This document shows positions 1 to 9,220 of a stretch of DNA of 64,000 nt, in pieces. The notes under the pieces are model-generated. The model had not been told where the DNA came from. It saw only the letters and a program-made list of their open reading frames with translations, and made no database searches. The first letter of the stretch is position 1. Every line of letters begins with the position of its first letter. Source of the stretch: Pigmentiphaga daeguensis (GTDB taxonomy: Bacteria > Pseudomonadota > Gammaproteobacteria > Burkholderiales > Burkholderiaceae_B); contig NZ_BAAAEN010000003.1 in the NCBI RefSeq assembly GCF_039523035.1, positions 310,001-374,000 of the forward strand. The letters run 5' to 3'. A program made the translations under genes and the position numbers.

Positions 1-272
1 CGGTCGCGGAACTGGCTGCGCAGATGGGCAGTTCGCGCTCGGTCTTCGCCGAGCGCTTCCTGGCCGTGACCGGCATGACGCCACTGCGCTACCTGACCGA
101 ACTGCGCATGCAGCTTGCCGTGCAGTGGATAGAACGGGAGCGGCTGCCCATCGAGGCCGTCGCCTATCGCCTGGGATATGGTTCGCTGGCCGCCTTCAGC
201 CGGGCCTTCAAGCGCGTGGTCGGACAACCGCCCGGGGCCTTGCGCGCCAGGACTCCGGCCCTGCAGGCGTAG
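1..272 (+). CDS. AraC-family regulator, C-terminal part
   Basis: This is the 3' end of a gene that begins before the window; the frame is open from base 3 to the TAG at 270-272. The product carries an AraC-type double helix-turn-helix DNA-binding region. The second helix-turn-helix signature is clear (VAYRLGYGSLAAFSRAFKR, followed by VVGQPPGALR). The effector-binding N-terminal domain is outside the window, so the inducer and the family subgroup cannot be named. The next gene starts 230 bases downstream on the same strand; the gap holds no gene I can support. Confidence 0.85.
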   Translation, partial: VAELAAQMGSSRSVFAERFLAVTGMTPLRYLTELRMQLAVQWIERERLPIEAVAYRLGYGSLAAFSRAFKRVVGQPPGALRARTPALQA

Positions 273-490
273 GCGCCGGGTTCCCGCCGTTCCGGCGGCC
301 CGCCACGCCAGGGCCCCGTTTTATGCGGAATCCCGGAAAACGGCGGCCGCGCCGCTTCTGCGCGCAAGAGGAATCTCCATTCCAATCAATGCGTTAGGAC
401 AAGCTGGCACGGCCCTGTCGGTTGGGTACGTGGCCTGCTAAAGCCTTCTCGTGCTCCGGCTTGGCAACGCGTGGCACATATCTATCCACC

Positions 491-496
491 AAGGAG
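491..496 (+). promoter_or_regulatory. ribosome binding site fixing the start of the acylase gene
   Basis: AAGGAG lies 6 bases upstream of the ATG at 503. It argues for that start over the upstream in-frame TTG at 422, because the ATG start gives a clean lipoprotein signal peptide. Confidence 0.6.
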
Positions 497-502
497 ACAT
501 CG

Positions 503-2998
503 ATGGACCACGCATGGAGACGAACCGCCACCGCCTGTTCGGTCAGCGCCGCGCTACTCCTGGCCGCATGCGGCGGAGGAGACGACGACCCGGCACCATC
601 GCCCGGCGGCGGCAATACCCTTCCCGGCCTGAAGGAAAGCGTCGAGATCATCCGCGACAAATACGGCGTGTCGCACATCTACGCCAAGAACCAGGAAGAC
701 ATGTTCTACGCGCAGGGCTACAACGCCGCGCGCGACCGGCTGTGGCAGCTGGACCAATGGCGCCGCCAGGGCGAAGGCAGGATGGCCGAACAGTTCGGAC
801 CGCGCTTCGTCGAAGCCGACCGGGCGGCCCGGATGTTCCTGTACCGGGGCGACCTGGAAAAGGAATATGCCAGCTACCATCCGCAAAGCCAGGCCATCAT
901 TTCGGCGTTCGTGGCCGGCATCAACGCCTACATCGACCAGGTCAAGGCCGACCCGACCCGGCTGCCGTTGGAATTCCGGCTCACGGGCACCGAACCCGGC
1001 CACTGGCGTCCGGAAACGGTGCTGGTGCGCAAATACGGCATCACTCGCAACATCGGTTCCGAGGTCGATCTCGCGCGCCACGTCGCGGCGATGGGCGCAA
1101 GAAAGGTGCAGGAGCTCAGTCTGTTCGAGCCGCCCATCGATCTGCAGGTGCCCGCAGGCGTGGACCTGTCGCAGATCGACGCATCGATCATGAACGCCTA
1201 CAACCTCGGCCATGCGGCCGCGCGCTTCCAGCCCAGCGACTTCCCGGACAGCCCGTTGGGCGGACCGGCCCGCGACACGCTGGCCAAGGCCTTGTCGGGT
1301 CCCGGGGAGACGCCCGCCGCCAGTAGCGCGGCCGAAGGCATGGCCCGGGCCAACGCGCGCCGCATCACCCGCTACGAAAGCAACAACTGGACGATCTCGG
1401 GCGCGCGCACCGCGTCGGGCAAGCCCATCCTGTCCAACGATCCGCACCGGGCCCTGTCCATGCCCTCGCTGCGCTACATGGTGCACCTGAACTCGCCGGG
1501 CTGGAACGTCATCGGCGCGGGCGAGCCGGCGCTGCCCGGCGTGTCCATCGGCCATAACGAACGCATCGCCTTCGGCCTGACCATCTTTTCCTTCGGCGAC
1601 GAGGAAGACCTGTACGTCTACGAGACCAACCCCGCCAACCGCGACGAATACCGCTATCAAGGCAAGTGGGAAAAAATGCGCCTGGTCGAGGAGACGATCA
1701 AGGTGCGGGGCCAGGCCGACGTGAAGGCGACGATCAAGTTCACTCGCCACGGCCCCGTGCTGCACGAGGACGCGGCCCGGGGCAAGGCCTACGCCATGCG
1801 CGCGGCCTACCTCGAGTTTCCCGGCACCGCCGCCTACCTGGCCAGCCTGCGCCTGAACCAGGCGCGCAACTGGGACGAGTTCACCGCCGGCATGGCCCGC
1901 CACTACACCCCCGGCGAGAACATGGTGTATGCCGACGTGGACGGCAACATCGGCTGGTTCGGCGGCGCGCTCGCCCCCATCCGGCCCAAGGCCGGATGGT
2001 CGGGACTCCTGCCCGTCCCGGGCGACGGCAGCTACGAATGGGACGGCATCCTGCCGGGCACCTCGCTGCCGCGCGTGCTGAACCCGGCCAAGGGGTTCTA
2101 CGCCACGGCCAACGAGTACAACGTGCCGGACGACTATGCGCGCAAGGACATGTCGGCACGCGAATGGTCCGATCCCAACCGCGTCCAGCGTATCGGAGAA
2201 GTCCTGGGCGGCGCGCGCGGCCTGACCGTGCAGGACACCGTCAAGCTGCAATACGACGACCTGTCCATCCCCGCGCGCGACCTGATGGGCCTGGCCGCAT
2301 CGTTGTCCTCGCCCGAGGCCGAGGTGGCCGACGCGCTGCAGCGGCTCAAGGCCTGGAACCATCGCATGTCGGCCGATTCGGTGGCCGCCACCATCTATGA
2401 GTTCTGGCAGTACGTCATCGTCGCCAAGGTCTCGGACCTGTACGTGCCGGCCGCCAGCCGGGCCACGTTCGGCGACCTGGACAAGCGGCTGGTGATGAAC
2501 AAGCTACGGGCACCGGACGCGGCCTTCGGCGCCGAGCCGGTAAAAGGCCGCGACACGCTGCTGCTCGATGCGCTCAAGGAAGGACTGGCCAATCTGAAGG
2601 AGATCCTGGGCAACGATCCCGCCGGGTGGAAGTGGGGCGACCTGTTCCACATCAAGTTCGACCACCAGCTGGCGGCGCTGCTGCCGGCCGACCAGCGCGC
2701 CGCGCTGGCGACCGAGCGGTATCCGATGAGCGGCAACATCGAGACCGTCTACCTGGGCGCCTATGGCGCCGACTTCCGCAAGATCCACGGCGCGTCCTAC
2801 CGGCAAGCCATAGACGTGGGCAACTGGGACAACTCGCTGGCCATGAACGTGCCGGGCCAGTCGTCGGATCCCTCCAGCCCCTACTACAAGAACCTGCTGC
2901 CGCTGTGGGTCAAGGGGGAGCTCTTCCCCATGGCCTTCAGCCGGCAAAAGGTCGAGAGCCTGAAGGCGGAGAGCGTCACGCTGCAGCCGGCGCGTTGA
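503..2998 (+). CDS. penicillin acylase family (S45) lipoprotein
   Basis: Predicted 831-residue N-terminal-nucleophile hydrolase that cleaves amide bonds of acylated substrates such as beta-lactam side chains or acyl-homoserine lactones. The ATG at 503 has an AAGGAG site and gives a lipoprotein signal ending in LLAAC followed by GGGDDD, so the precursor should be lipidated and exported. The N-terminal chain has the family motif YAQGYNAARDRLWQLD. The likely autocatalytic cut is before Ser293 in YESNNWTISG, and the downstream SNDPHRALSMPS is typical of the beta chain. Length matches the family (about 750-850). Substrate cannot be told from sequence. It converges with the MFS gene at 3079-4683. 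Confidence 0.88.
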   Translation: MDHAWRRTATACSVSAALLLAACGGGDDDPAPSPGGGNTLPGLKESVEIIRDKYGVSHIYAKNQEDMFYAQGYNAARDRLWQLDQWRRQGEGRMAEQFGPRFVEADRAARMFLYRGDLEKEYASYHPQSQAIISAFVAGINAYIDQVKADPTRLPLEFRLTGTEPGHWRPETVLVRKYGITRNIGSEVDLARHVAAMGARKVQELSLFEPPIDLQVPAGVDLSQIDASIMNAYNLGHAAARFQPSDFPDSPLGGPARDTLAKALSGPGETPAASSAAEGMARANARRITRYESNNWTISGARTASGKPILSNDPHRALSMPSLRYMVHLNSPGWNVIGAGEPALPGVSIGHNERIAFGLTIFSFGDEEDLYVYETNPANRDEYRYQGKWEKMRLVEETIKVRGQADVKATIKFTRHGPVLHEDAARGKAYAMRAAYLEFPGTAAYLASLRLNQARNWDEFTAGMARHYTPGENMVYADVDGNIGWFGGALAPIRPKAGWSGLLPVPGDGSYEWDGILPGTSLPRVLNPAKGFYATANEYNVPDDYARKDMSAREWSDPNRVQRIGEVLGGARGLTVQDTVKLQYDDLSIPARDLMGLAASLSSPEAEVADALQRLKAWNHRMSADSVAATIYEFWQYVIVAKVSDLYVPAASRATFGDLDKRLVMNKLRAPDAAFGAEPVKGRDTLLLDALKEGLANLKEILGNDPAGWKWGDLFHIKFDHQLAALLPADQRAALATERYPMSGNIETVYLGAYGADFRKIHGASYRQAIDVGNWDNSLAMNVPGQSSDPSSPYYKNLLPLWVKGELFPMAFSRQKVESLKAESVTLQPAR

Positions 2999-3006
2999 GC
3001 GGCACG

Positions 3007-3031
3007 GGGCGCGGCCGCCACGGCCGCGCCC
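3007..3031. terminator. GC-rich hairpin between convergent genes
   Basis: A perfect 11-bp stem (3007-3017 with 3021-3031, loop CCA) begins 9 bases after the acylase stop and is followed by GCGGGGCTTTCC. There is only a short T run on the plus side. Its place between two convergent genes suggests a bidirectional transcription stop. Confidence 0.5.
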
Positions 3032-3078
3032 GCGGGGCTTTCCTCATCGCCAGGAACCGGACTCCTCGGCACATCCCA

Positions 3079-4683
3079 TCAGGAGGCCGTGCGGCTGTGA
3101 ACCGCCAGCAGGTGGCGCACCGAGGGCCGCTCCGGTCCCCGGTGAAAGCGCAGGGCTTCCTCCTGGACATCGGCATCGGCCTTCGAAACCCGCTTGTGCT
3201 GGCGCAGATGCTCGGCCCATGACTCCACCTGGAACCATTCCAGCATGAGCCCCGGCCGGGCCGCATCCTCGGTCACGCCCCAGGCATAGGCGCCATCGCG
3301 CCGCCGTTCGGCCGACAGCCGTTCCAGCGCGCGCAGGAAAGCCGCCCGGTCCGCGGGATCGATCCGGTATTCGACCAGGATCAGCACCGGCCCCCTGTCG
3401 TTCTCCACCGGCGCGGCCGTCAAGGGCTCGGGCCAATGGTTCGAGGGCACGAGGTCGGCCTCGCCCTTGGGCAGCTTGAGCAGATGCGACACCACGCCCA
3501 CGATCACCAGTCCCGCGGCGCCCGCCAGCAGGGCGGCGGGCACGCCCACCCATTCCGCCACGGCGCCCCAGGCCAGGCTGCCCGCGGTCATCGCGCCGTT
3601 GAACACGGTCAGGTAGACGGCCAGCGAACGGCCGCGCACCCAGTTCGGCAGGATGGCCTGCGCCGTGCCGTTCAACGTGGTCAGCGCGGTGATCCACGCC
3701 GCCCCCAGCACCAGCAGTCCGACCACCGCCAGCCACTGCGGCGGCGCGAAGGACAGGCCCGCCATGACGGCCGCCGTCACCAGCGCCGCGGCCAGCAGCA
3801 GGCCATCGGCGTCCAGCCTGTCGCGCAGCATGGGCATGACCACGGCGCCGCCTATCGCGCCCAGGCCCACGGCCCCCAGCAGGATGCCGTAGAACCCCGC
3901 CCCGCCGCCCAGCAGCCCGCGCGCCACCAGCGGCAGCAAGGCCCATACCGAACTGGCCAATGCGAAGAAGCAGAACGCGCGCACCAGCACGACGTGCAGT
4001 TCGCGGCTGGCCCGCGCATAGCGCAATCCCGCCCGGAACGCGCCCAGGAACTGCTCCGACAGTTCGTCGCGCGGCGTGGGTGGCCGGCGCCACCACAGCA
4101 GCGCGGCGATCACGAAGGCATAGCTGATGACGTCCACGCCATAGGTCACCGCGCCGCCCAGGCTCGCCAGGATCAGCCCGCCCAGCGCGGGGCCGATGGC
4201 GCGCGCGATGTTGATGCCGAGCGAGTTCAGCGCCACGCCGTTCTTGATGTCCTTCTTGTCCACCAGCTCGGGCACGATGGCCTGCCACGTGGGCCCCATC
4301 AGCGCCGCGCCGATGCCGCCGAGGAAGGTCAGCGCGACCAGCGAGCCGATCGTCTGCATGCCCCAGGCCGTCAGCAGCATCAGGCCGACACTGACGCAGG
4401 CCAGCAGAACCTGGATCGCAATCAGGAATTTACGCCGGTCCAGGATGTCGGACAGCACGCCGGCCGGGATCGCCAGAAGGAAGATGGGCAGCGTGGCGGC
4501 GGCCTGCACCATGGCGACCGCCGTGGGCGAGGTCGACAGGTCCGTCATCAGCCAGGCACTGGCCACGTCACGAATGAAGCTGCCGGTGTTGCCGATGATC
4601 GTCGCGCCCCACAACACGGCAAACAGCTTCTGCTTCAGGGGCCCGAAGCCGCCCCGGGAAGTGCTCTTGACCGCTTCGCTCAC
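3079..4683 (-). CDS. MFS exporter with C-terminal monooxygenase-like (ABM) domain
   Basis: A 534-residue inner-membrane protein of the EntS-like MFS family (MFS_3 type). About 400 residues form roughly 12 hydrophobic helices; the early loop motif GVLSDILDRRKFLIA is the MFS A-like signature. After about residue 420 a soluble tail of about 110 residues (VLILVEYRIDPADRAAFLRALERL, with YAWGVTEDA and EWFQVESWAEHLRQHKR) resembles an antibiotic-biosynthesis-monooxygenase ferredoxin-like fold. It is the last gene of the minus-strand operon led by pirin and follows the amidohydrolase by 12 bases. It probably exports a metabolite of that pathway or a toxic compound. Confidence 0.8.
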   Translation of the reverse strand: MSEAVKSTSRGGFGPLKQKLFAVLWGATIIGNTGSFIRDVASAWLMTDLSTSPTAVAMVQAAATLPIFLLAIPAGVLSDILDRRKFLIAIQVLLACVSVGLMLLTAWGMQTIGSLVALTFLGGIGAALMGPTWQAIVPELVDKKDIKNGVALNSLGINIARAIGPALGGLILASLGGAVTYGVDVISYAFVIAALLWWRRPPTPRDELSEQFLGAFRAGLRYARASRELHVVLVRAFCFFALASSVWALLPLVARGLLGGGAGFYGILLGAVGLGAIGGAVVMPMLRDRLDADGLLLAAALVTAAVMAGLSFAPPQWLAVVGLLVLGAAWITALTTLNGTAQAILPNWVRGRSLAVYLTVFNGAMTAGSLAWGAVAEWVGVPAALLAGAAGLVIVGVVSHLLKLPKGEADLVPSNHWPEPLTAAPVENDRGPVLILVEYRIDPADRAAFLRALERLSAERRRDGAYAWGVTEDAARPGLMLEWFQVESWAEHLRQHKRVSKADADVQEEALRFHRGPERPSVRHLLAVHSRTAS

Positions 4684-4695
4684 GTCGCGTCCTCC

Positions 4696-6582
4696 TCAGA
4701 CCGCCCAGCAGGAACAGCCCAGCGCTCCGAAGAAGCCCCGGGCATCGGACACGGGCAGCTTCGATGCCCAGGCCCTGGCATGCTCGTGCCCATGCAGGCC
4801 GCAGGCTTGCGCGCAGCCGCACGCGGCCACCCGGCGGTAGCCCAGCGAATGGCGGCCGGCGCCCTCGGGCTCGGCCCAGGCGGCATAGCCGCCGAACAGG
4901 CGAGTGGGAGACCAGTCCGGCATCGGCGGCGGCAGGGGATTGTCGTCCAGGCCGGCGAATCCGCCCGCGCCGTACACGACACGGCCGCCCACCATGGTCA
5001 GCTCCGAGGTCAGGAAGGAAATCTCGTCTTCGGCGCAGGCGAAGAAATCCTTGTCGGGCACGATCAGGTCTGCCAACTGCCCTGGGGCGATGCGGCCCCG
5101 CCGCCCTTCCTCGTTCGAGAACCAGGCCACCTTCTCGGTCCACATGCGCAGCGCCGTTTCGCGATCCAGGCAATTGCGCCGGGGATACAGCGACAGCCCA
5201 CCCACCGTCTTGCCGGTGATCATCCAGGCCAGCGACACCCAGGGGTTGTAGGACGCCACGCGCGTGGCGTCGGTGCCCGCCGACACCTTCACCCCCTTTT
5301 CCAGCATGCGGGCGATAGGCGGCGTGGCCTCGGCCGCCGCGGCGCCGTAGCGTTCGACGAAATACTCGCCCTGGTAGGCCATGCGATGCTGCACGGCGAT
5401 CCCGCCGCCCAGCGCGGCGATGCGGTCGATGGACCGGTCCGAGATGGTCTCGGCGTGATCGAAGAACCAGTTCAATCCCTTCAGCGGGATCTCGCGGTCG
5501 ACCTTCTCGAACACGTCCAGCGCGCGCGAGATGGTCTCGTCGTAGGTCGCATGCAGGCGCCAGGGCCAGCGGTTCTGCGCCAGGATGCGCACCACCTCCT
5601 CCAGGTCGCCTTCCATCTGCGGCGGCATCTCGGGACGAGGCTGGCGGAAATCCTCGAAGTCGGCGGCCGAGAACACCAGCATCTCGCCCGCGCCGTTGTG
5701 GCGGAAATAGTCGTCGCCCTGCTTGTACTGCACGCTGGAGGTCCAGTTCAGGAAATCCTCCTTTTCGTGCTTCGGCTTCTGCGTGAACAGGTTGTAGGCC
5801 AGGCGCACCGTCAACTCGCCGTCGTCGGCCAGCTTCCGGACCACCGCGTAGTCGTCGGGGTAGTTCTGGAAACCACCGCCGGCGTCGATCACGCCCGTCA
5901 CCCCCAGGCGGTTCAGCTCGCGCATGAAATGCCGCGTGGAATTCACCTGGTAGTCGAACGGCAGCGTCGGGCCCTTGGCCAGCGTGGCATACAGGATCTG
6001 CGCGTTCGGCTTGGCCAGCAGCAGCCCCGTCGGATTGCCCTGGGCGTCGCGGGTGATTTCTCCCCCCGGGGGCTCGGGCGTATCCTTGGTATAGCCCACC
6101 GCGCGCAGCGCCGCGGCGTTCAGCAGCGCGCGGTCATACAGGTGCAGCAGGAACACCGGTGTGTCGGGCGCCGCCGCGTTGATCTCGGCGATGGTCGGCA
6201 GGCGCTTCTCGGCGAACTGGTGCTCGGTGAAGCCGCCCACCACGCGCACCCACTGCGGGGGCGGTGTGATCGCGACCTGCCGGCGCAGCATGTCCATCGC
6301 GTCGGCCAACGAACGCACGCCGTCCCAGCGCAGTTCCATGTTGAAGTTCAGTCCGCCGCGTATCACGTGGGTATGGTTGTCGATCAACCCGGGCAGCACG
6401 CTCCGGCCGCCCAGGTCGATGATGCGGGTCGCCGGCCCGGCCAGGGCCATGACTTCCCGATCGTCGCCCACGGCCAGGAAGCGCCCGTCCTTGACCGCGA
6501 CGGCGGTGGCCGACGGATTGGCCCGGTCCAGCGTGGTGATGCGGCCATGCCGCAGGATGACATCGGCGGTGGTGGCGCTCAT
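4696..6582 (-). CDS. YtcJ-like metal-dependent amidohydrolase
   Basis: A 628-residue amidohydrolase of the YtcJ/amidohydrolase-3 family. The metal-binding NHTH motif follows VLPGLIDNHTHVIRGG near residue 70. Further conserved blocks are LHATYDETISRALDVFE, DHAETISDRSI and VSAGTDATRVASYNPW. The C-terminal FEKYRRK-type end is replaced by a Cys/His-rich tail (RVAACGCAQACGLHGHEHARAW) that could bind metal. It hydrolyses an unknown C-N bond in the cytoplasm. The gene sits between the isochorismatase-like hydrolase (68-base gap) and the MFS exporter, in one operon read from the pirin gene. Confidence 0.82.
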   Translation of the reverse strand: MSATTADVILRHGRITTLDRANPSATAVAVKDGRFLAVGDDREVMALAGPATRIIDLGGRSVLPGLIDNHTHVIRGGLNFNMELRWDGVRSLADAMDMLRRQVAITPPPQWVRVVGGFTEHQFAEKRLPTIAEINAAAPDTPVFLLHLYDRALLNAAALRAVGYTKDTPEPPGGEITRDAQGNPTGLLLAKPNAQILYATLAKGPTLPFDYQVNSTRHFMRELNRLGVTGVIDAGGGFQNYPDDYAVVRKLADDGELTVRLAYNLFTQKPKHEKEDFLNWTSSVQYKQGDDYFRHNGAGEMLVFSAADFEDFRQPRPEMPPQMEGDLEEVVRILAQNRWPWRLHATYDETISRALDVFEKVDREIPLKGLNWFFDHAETISDRSIDRIAALGGGIAVQHRMAYQGEYFVERYGAAAAEATPPIARMLEKGVKVSAGTDATRVASYNPWVSLAWMITGKTVGGLSLYPRRNCLDRETALRMWTEKVAWFSNEEGRRGRIAPGQLADLIVPDKDFFACAEDEISFLTSELTMVGGRVVYGAGGFAGLDDNPLPPPMPDWSPTRLFGGYAAWAEPEGAGRHSLGYRRVAACGCAQACGLHGHEHARAWASKLPVSDARGFFGALGCSCWAV

Positions 6583-6650
6583 GATTGCTCCTCGGTGGTG
6601 GACCTGGGTGACCGCCGCGCGCGGCCGGGAGCCGGCACACGCGCGGAGGT

Positions 6651-7331
6651 TTACCTGGCCGGGTTGGGACCGATCCGCTCGCCGTGCTGGACGCGCTCCG
6701 CGCCATTGTGCACGTGGGTGATGGCATAGTCGATGCCCATGCCGTAGGCGCCCGAATGTTCCTTCACGATGCCGGTCACGGCGTCATAGGTCTCCTTGCG
6801 GGCCCAGTCGCGCTGCCATTCCAGCATGACCTGCTGCCAGGTCACCGGCACCGCACCCGCCTGCACCATGCGGTCCATCGCGTACTTGTGCGCATCCAGC
6901 GACGTACCGCCCGAGGCATCGGCCACCATGTAGATCTCATAGCCGCCCTCCTTCATCGCGCACAGCGCGAAGGTGGTGTTGCAGACCTCCGTCCAGAGCC
7001 CCGACACGACGATCTTCTTGCGCCCGCTGGCGGCCAGCGCGTCGCGCACGTTCTGATCGTCCCAGGAGTTCATCGAGGTGCGTTCGAGAATCTTGTTCTG
7101 CGGAAACACCGCCAGCAGCTCGGGATAGGTGTTGCCCGAGAAGCTGTCGGTTTCCACCGTGGTGATGGTGGTGGGGATATCGAAAACCCTGGCCGCCTTG
7201 GCCAGCGCCACGACGTTGTTCTTCAGGACCTGGCGGTCGATCGACTGCACGCCGAAGGCCATCTGCGGCTGCTGGTCGATGAAGATGATCTGGCTGTTCT
7301 GCGGGGTCAGGACGTCTAGATAATGAGACAT
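6651..7331 (-). CDS. isochorismatase-like cysteine hydrolase (YcaC type)
   Basis: A 226-residue hydrolase of the isochorismatase superfamily. The catalytic aspartate is in IIFIDQQPQMAFGV near residue 19, and the nucleophilic cysteine is in SGLWTEVCNTTFALCAMKEGGY near residue 117. The C-terminal extension (ITHVHNGAERVQHGERIG) is typical of the YcaC group often found beside pirin and amidohydrolase genes. It lies 36 bases after the pirin stop, so the two are very likely cotranscribed. The real substrate is unknown; YcaC proteins are hydrolases of uncertain role. Confidence 0.85.
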   Translation of the reverse strand: MSHYLDVLTPQNSQIIFIDQQPQMAFGVQSIDRQVLKNNVVALAKAARVFDIPTTITTVETDSFSGNTYPELLAVFPQNKILERTSMNSWDDQNVRDALAASGRKKIVVSGLWTEVCNTTFALCAMKEGGYEIYMVADASGGTSLDAHKYAMDRMVQAGAVPVTWQQVMLEWQRDWARKETYDAVTGIVKEHSGAYGMGIDYAITHVHNGAERVQHGERIGPNPAR

Positions 7332-7367
7332 GGCGGTTCTCCGTTGGGGAAACGATCAGGAAATGTG

Positions 7368-8069
7368 TCAGCCGGCCACGTCCACGAGGACGAGTTCGGT
7401 ATCTTCGATGGCGGTCAGGCGTATCACGTCCTCGTCCCGGATCGCGGCGCCGTCCCGCGCCCGCAACTCCACGCCGTTGACGTCCACGCGGCCCGTGGCC
7501 GGCACCAGGTAGCCGTAGCGGCCGGCTCCCAGGCGGTACTCCGCGGTCTCGCCCGCCTTCAGCGTGGCGCCGGAAACCCGCGCATCGGCACGAATGGGCA
7601 GGGCATCCTCGTCCCCTTGCATACCGCTGGCCAGGGCGACGAACTGACCCGAACGGTCGCCCTTGGGAAACGGCTTGGCACCCCAAGACGGCTGGCCGCC
7701 ACGGCTGTCCGGAAAGATCCAGATCTGGAAGATGCGGGTCACGCCGGGCTCCAGGTTGTATTCCGAGTGCCGGATGCCCGAGCCCGCGCTCATGACCTGG
7801 ACGTCGCCCGCCTCGGTACGGCCGCGGCTGCCCAGACTGTCCTGGTGGGTGATGGCGCCTTCCCGGACATAGGTGATGATTTCCATGTCGGCATGCGGAT
7901 GCGGCGGGAAGCCGGTGCCCGGGGCGATGGTGTCATCGTTCCAGACGCGCAGCGCGCCCCAGTTCATGCGGGCCGGGTCGGCATAGCCGGCGAACGAGAA
8001 GTGGTGCTTGGCATCGAGCCATCCGTGGTTGGCACCACCCAGGCTCTCGTAGGGACGACGTTCGATCAT
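7368..8069 (-). CDS. pirin-family bicupin protein
   Basis: A 233-residue pirin (YhhW-like). The metal-binding cupin motif is visible as PHPHADMEIITYVREGAITHQDSLG, followed by VQVMSAGSGIRHSEYN, giving the His/His/His/Glu ligand set. Members include quercetin dioxygenases and oxidative-stress-linked proteins; the activity here is not shown by sequence. I chose ATG at 8069 (MIERRPYESLGGANHGWLDAKHH), which is the standard pirin N-terminus. It is the first gene of the four-gene minus-strand operon and is divergent from the LysR gene at 8200. Confidence 0.88.
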   Translation of the reverse strand: MIERRPYESLGGANHGWLDAKHHFSFAGYADPARMNWGALRVWNDDTIAPGTGFPPHPHADMEIITYVREGAITHQDSLGSRGRTEAGDVQVMSAGSGIRHSEYNLEPGVTRIFQIWIFPDSRGGQPSWGAKPFPKGDRSGQFVALASGMQGDEDALPIRADARVSGATLKAGETAEYRLGAGRYGYLVPATGRVDVNGVELRARDGAAIRDEDVIRLTAIEDTELVLVDVAG

Positions 8070-8199
8070 GATGTTCTCCGCTTTCGTTGCTTCGATGAAG
8101 AGAACTATAGAAACTTGCCGACATGATTGAAATAGAATTAATTGAAAACCATACTTTCCATTTTTTAGGTCAACATATCCACACGCCGGAAACGCATCC
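8070..8199. promoter_or_regulatory. divergent promoter region of pirin operon and LysR gene
   Basis: This 130-base gap between divergent genes is markedly AT-rich in its middle (about 8117-8167), in contrast to the GC-rich flanks. It must hold both promoters and, by the usual arrangement, the LysR binding site. I did not find one unambiguous T-N11-A box. Confidence 0.5.
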
Positions 8200-9120
8200 A
8201 TGAGCCGACTCCCCGACCTGGAAGCCTGGGCCATCTTCGCCAAGGTGGCCGAAACCGGTTCGTTCGCCCGGGCCGCGGCCGAACTGTCGCTGTCGCAGGC
8301 CACCGTCTCCAAGGCCGTCTCGCGCCTGGAAGGGCGGATGAAGACCGTGCTGTTCCATCGCACCTCGCGTCGCATCTCGCTGACGGAAAGCGGACTGGCC
8401 GCCCTGGAACGCGCCTCGCGCATTCTGGAAGAAGGCGAGGCCGTCGAATCCGAAGTGACCGAGCAGTCCAGCAGCCCGCGCGGACCGATACGGATGACGG
8501 CCCCCATGTCCTTCGGCATCTCGCACGTGGCGCCGGTGCTGCCGGCGTTCATGGCGCGCTATCCCGAGGTCACCCTGGACGTGCACTTCAGCGACGAACA
8601 GGTCGACCTGATCGAGAAGCGCTTCGACCTGGCGCTGCGCATCTCCACGCTGGCCGACTCCAGCCTGCTGGTGCGCCGGCTGTGCACCGTGCGCATCCTG
8701 CTGGTCGGCTCCCCCGCCTACTTCGAGCAGCACGGCCGGCCCCGGCACCCGCGCGAACTCGCCGGGCACCGCGCCCTGCAGTACGCCTACGCGCGCGGCG
8801 GATCGAGCTGGCGCTTCCGCCATGCCCGCCACGGCGAATTCACCCAGGCCATGCCCACGCCGCTGCGGGTGAACAATGCCGAGGCGCTGGCGCCCGCCTT
8901 GCGCGCGGGCGCCGGCCTGGCCCTGCAGCCGGAATTCCTGGCCTGGCAGGACCTGCAGTCGGGCGCGCTGGAAACGGCCATGGACGACTGGCAGGTGGAC
9001 CCCATCGCGCTGCACCTGGTCACGCCGCCCGGACGCGGCAGGCCGGCACGCGTGCAGGCGCTGATGGAGTACCTGACGGCGCACTTCGTCGGCGAACCGT
9101 GGGCACGGGCCATCGACTGA
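8200..9120 (+). CDS. LysR-type regulator of the pirin operon
   Basis: A 306-residue LysR-family regulator. The N-terminal winged helix-turn-helix is clear (DLEAWAIFAKVAETGSFARAAAELSLSQATVSKAVSRLE), followed by a CrgA-like effector domain (GPIRMTAPMSFGISHVAPVLPAFMARYPEV, with VDLIEKRFDLALRI). It is divergent from the pirin operon 130 bases away, the classic layout for a LysR protein controlling its neighbour. The coinducer is unknown. Confidence 0.9.
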   Translation: MSRLPDLEAWAIFAKVAETGSFARAAAELSLSQATVSKAVSRLEGRMKTVLFHRTSRRISLTESGLAALERASRILEEGEAVESEVTEQSSSPRGPIRMTAPMSFGISHVAPVLPAFMARYPEVTLDVHFSDEQVDLIEKRFDLALRISTLADSSLLVRRLCTVRILLVGSPAYFEQHGRPRHPRELAGHRALQYAYARGGSSWRFRHARHGEFTQAMPTPLRVNNAEALAPALRAGAGLALQPEFLAWQDLQSGALETAMDDWQVDPIALHLVTPPGRGRPARVQALMEYLTAHFVGEPWARAID

Positions 9121-9220
9121 CCCGGCCCGCCGCGTCATCGGCCCAGGCGGCCGACACATGCCTGACACACGCGCCGACGATCATTCCCGCGGGCGCGAGG
9201 TCCATACAAAGGAGAAAACC

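Noticed and set aside
554..2362. 602-codon open frame on the minus strand opposite the acylase gene
   Set aside because: The acylase has its lipobox and nucleophile motif on the plus strand; the antisense frame is a product of high GC content.
3436..6729. 1097-codon open frame on the plus strand opposite the MFS and amidohydrolase genes
   Set aside because: It is antisense to two clear genes in GC-rich DNA; the translation is Arg/Gln/His-rich without motifs, typical of a shadow frame.
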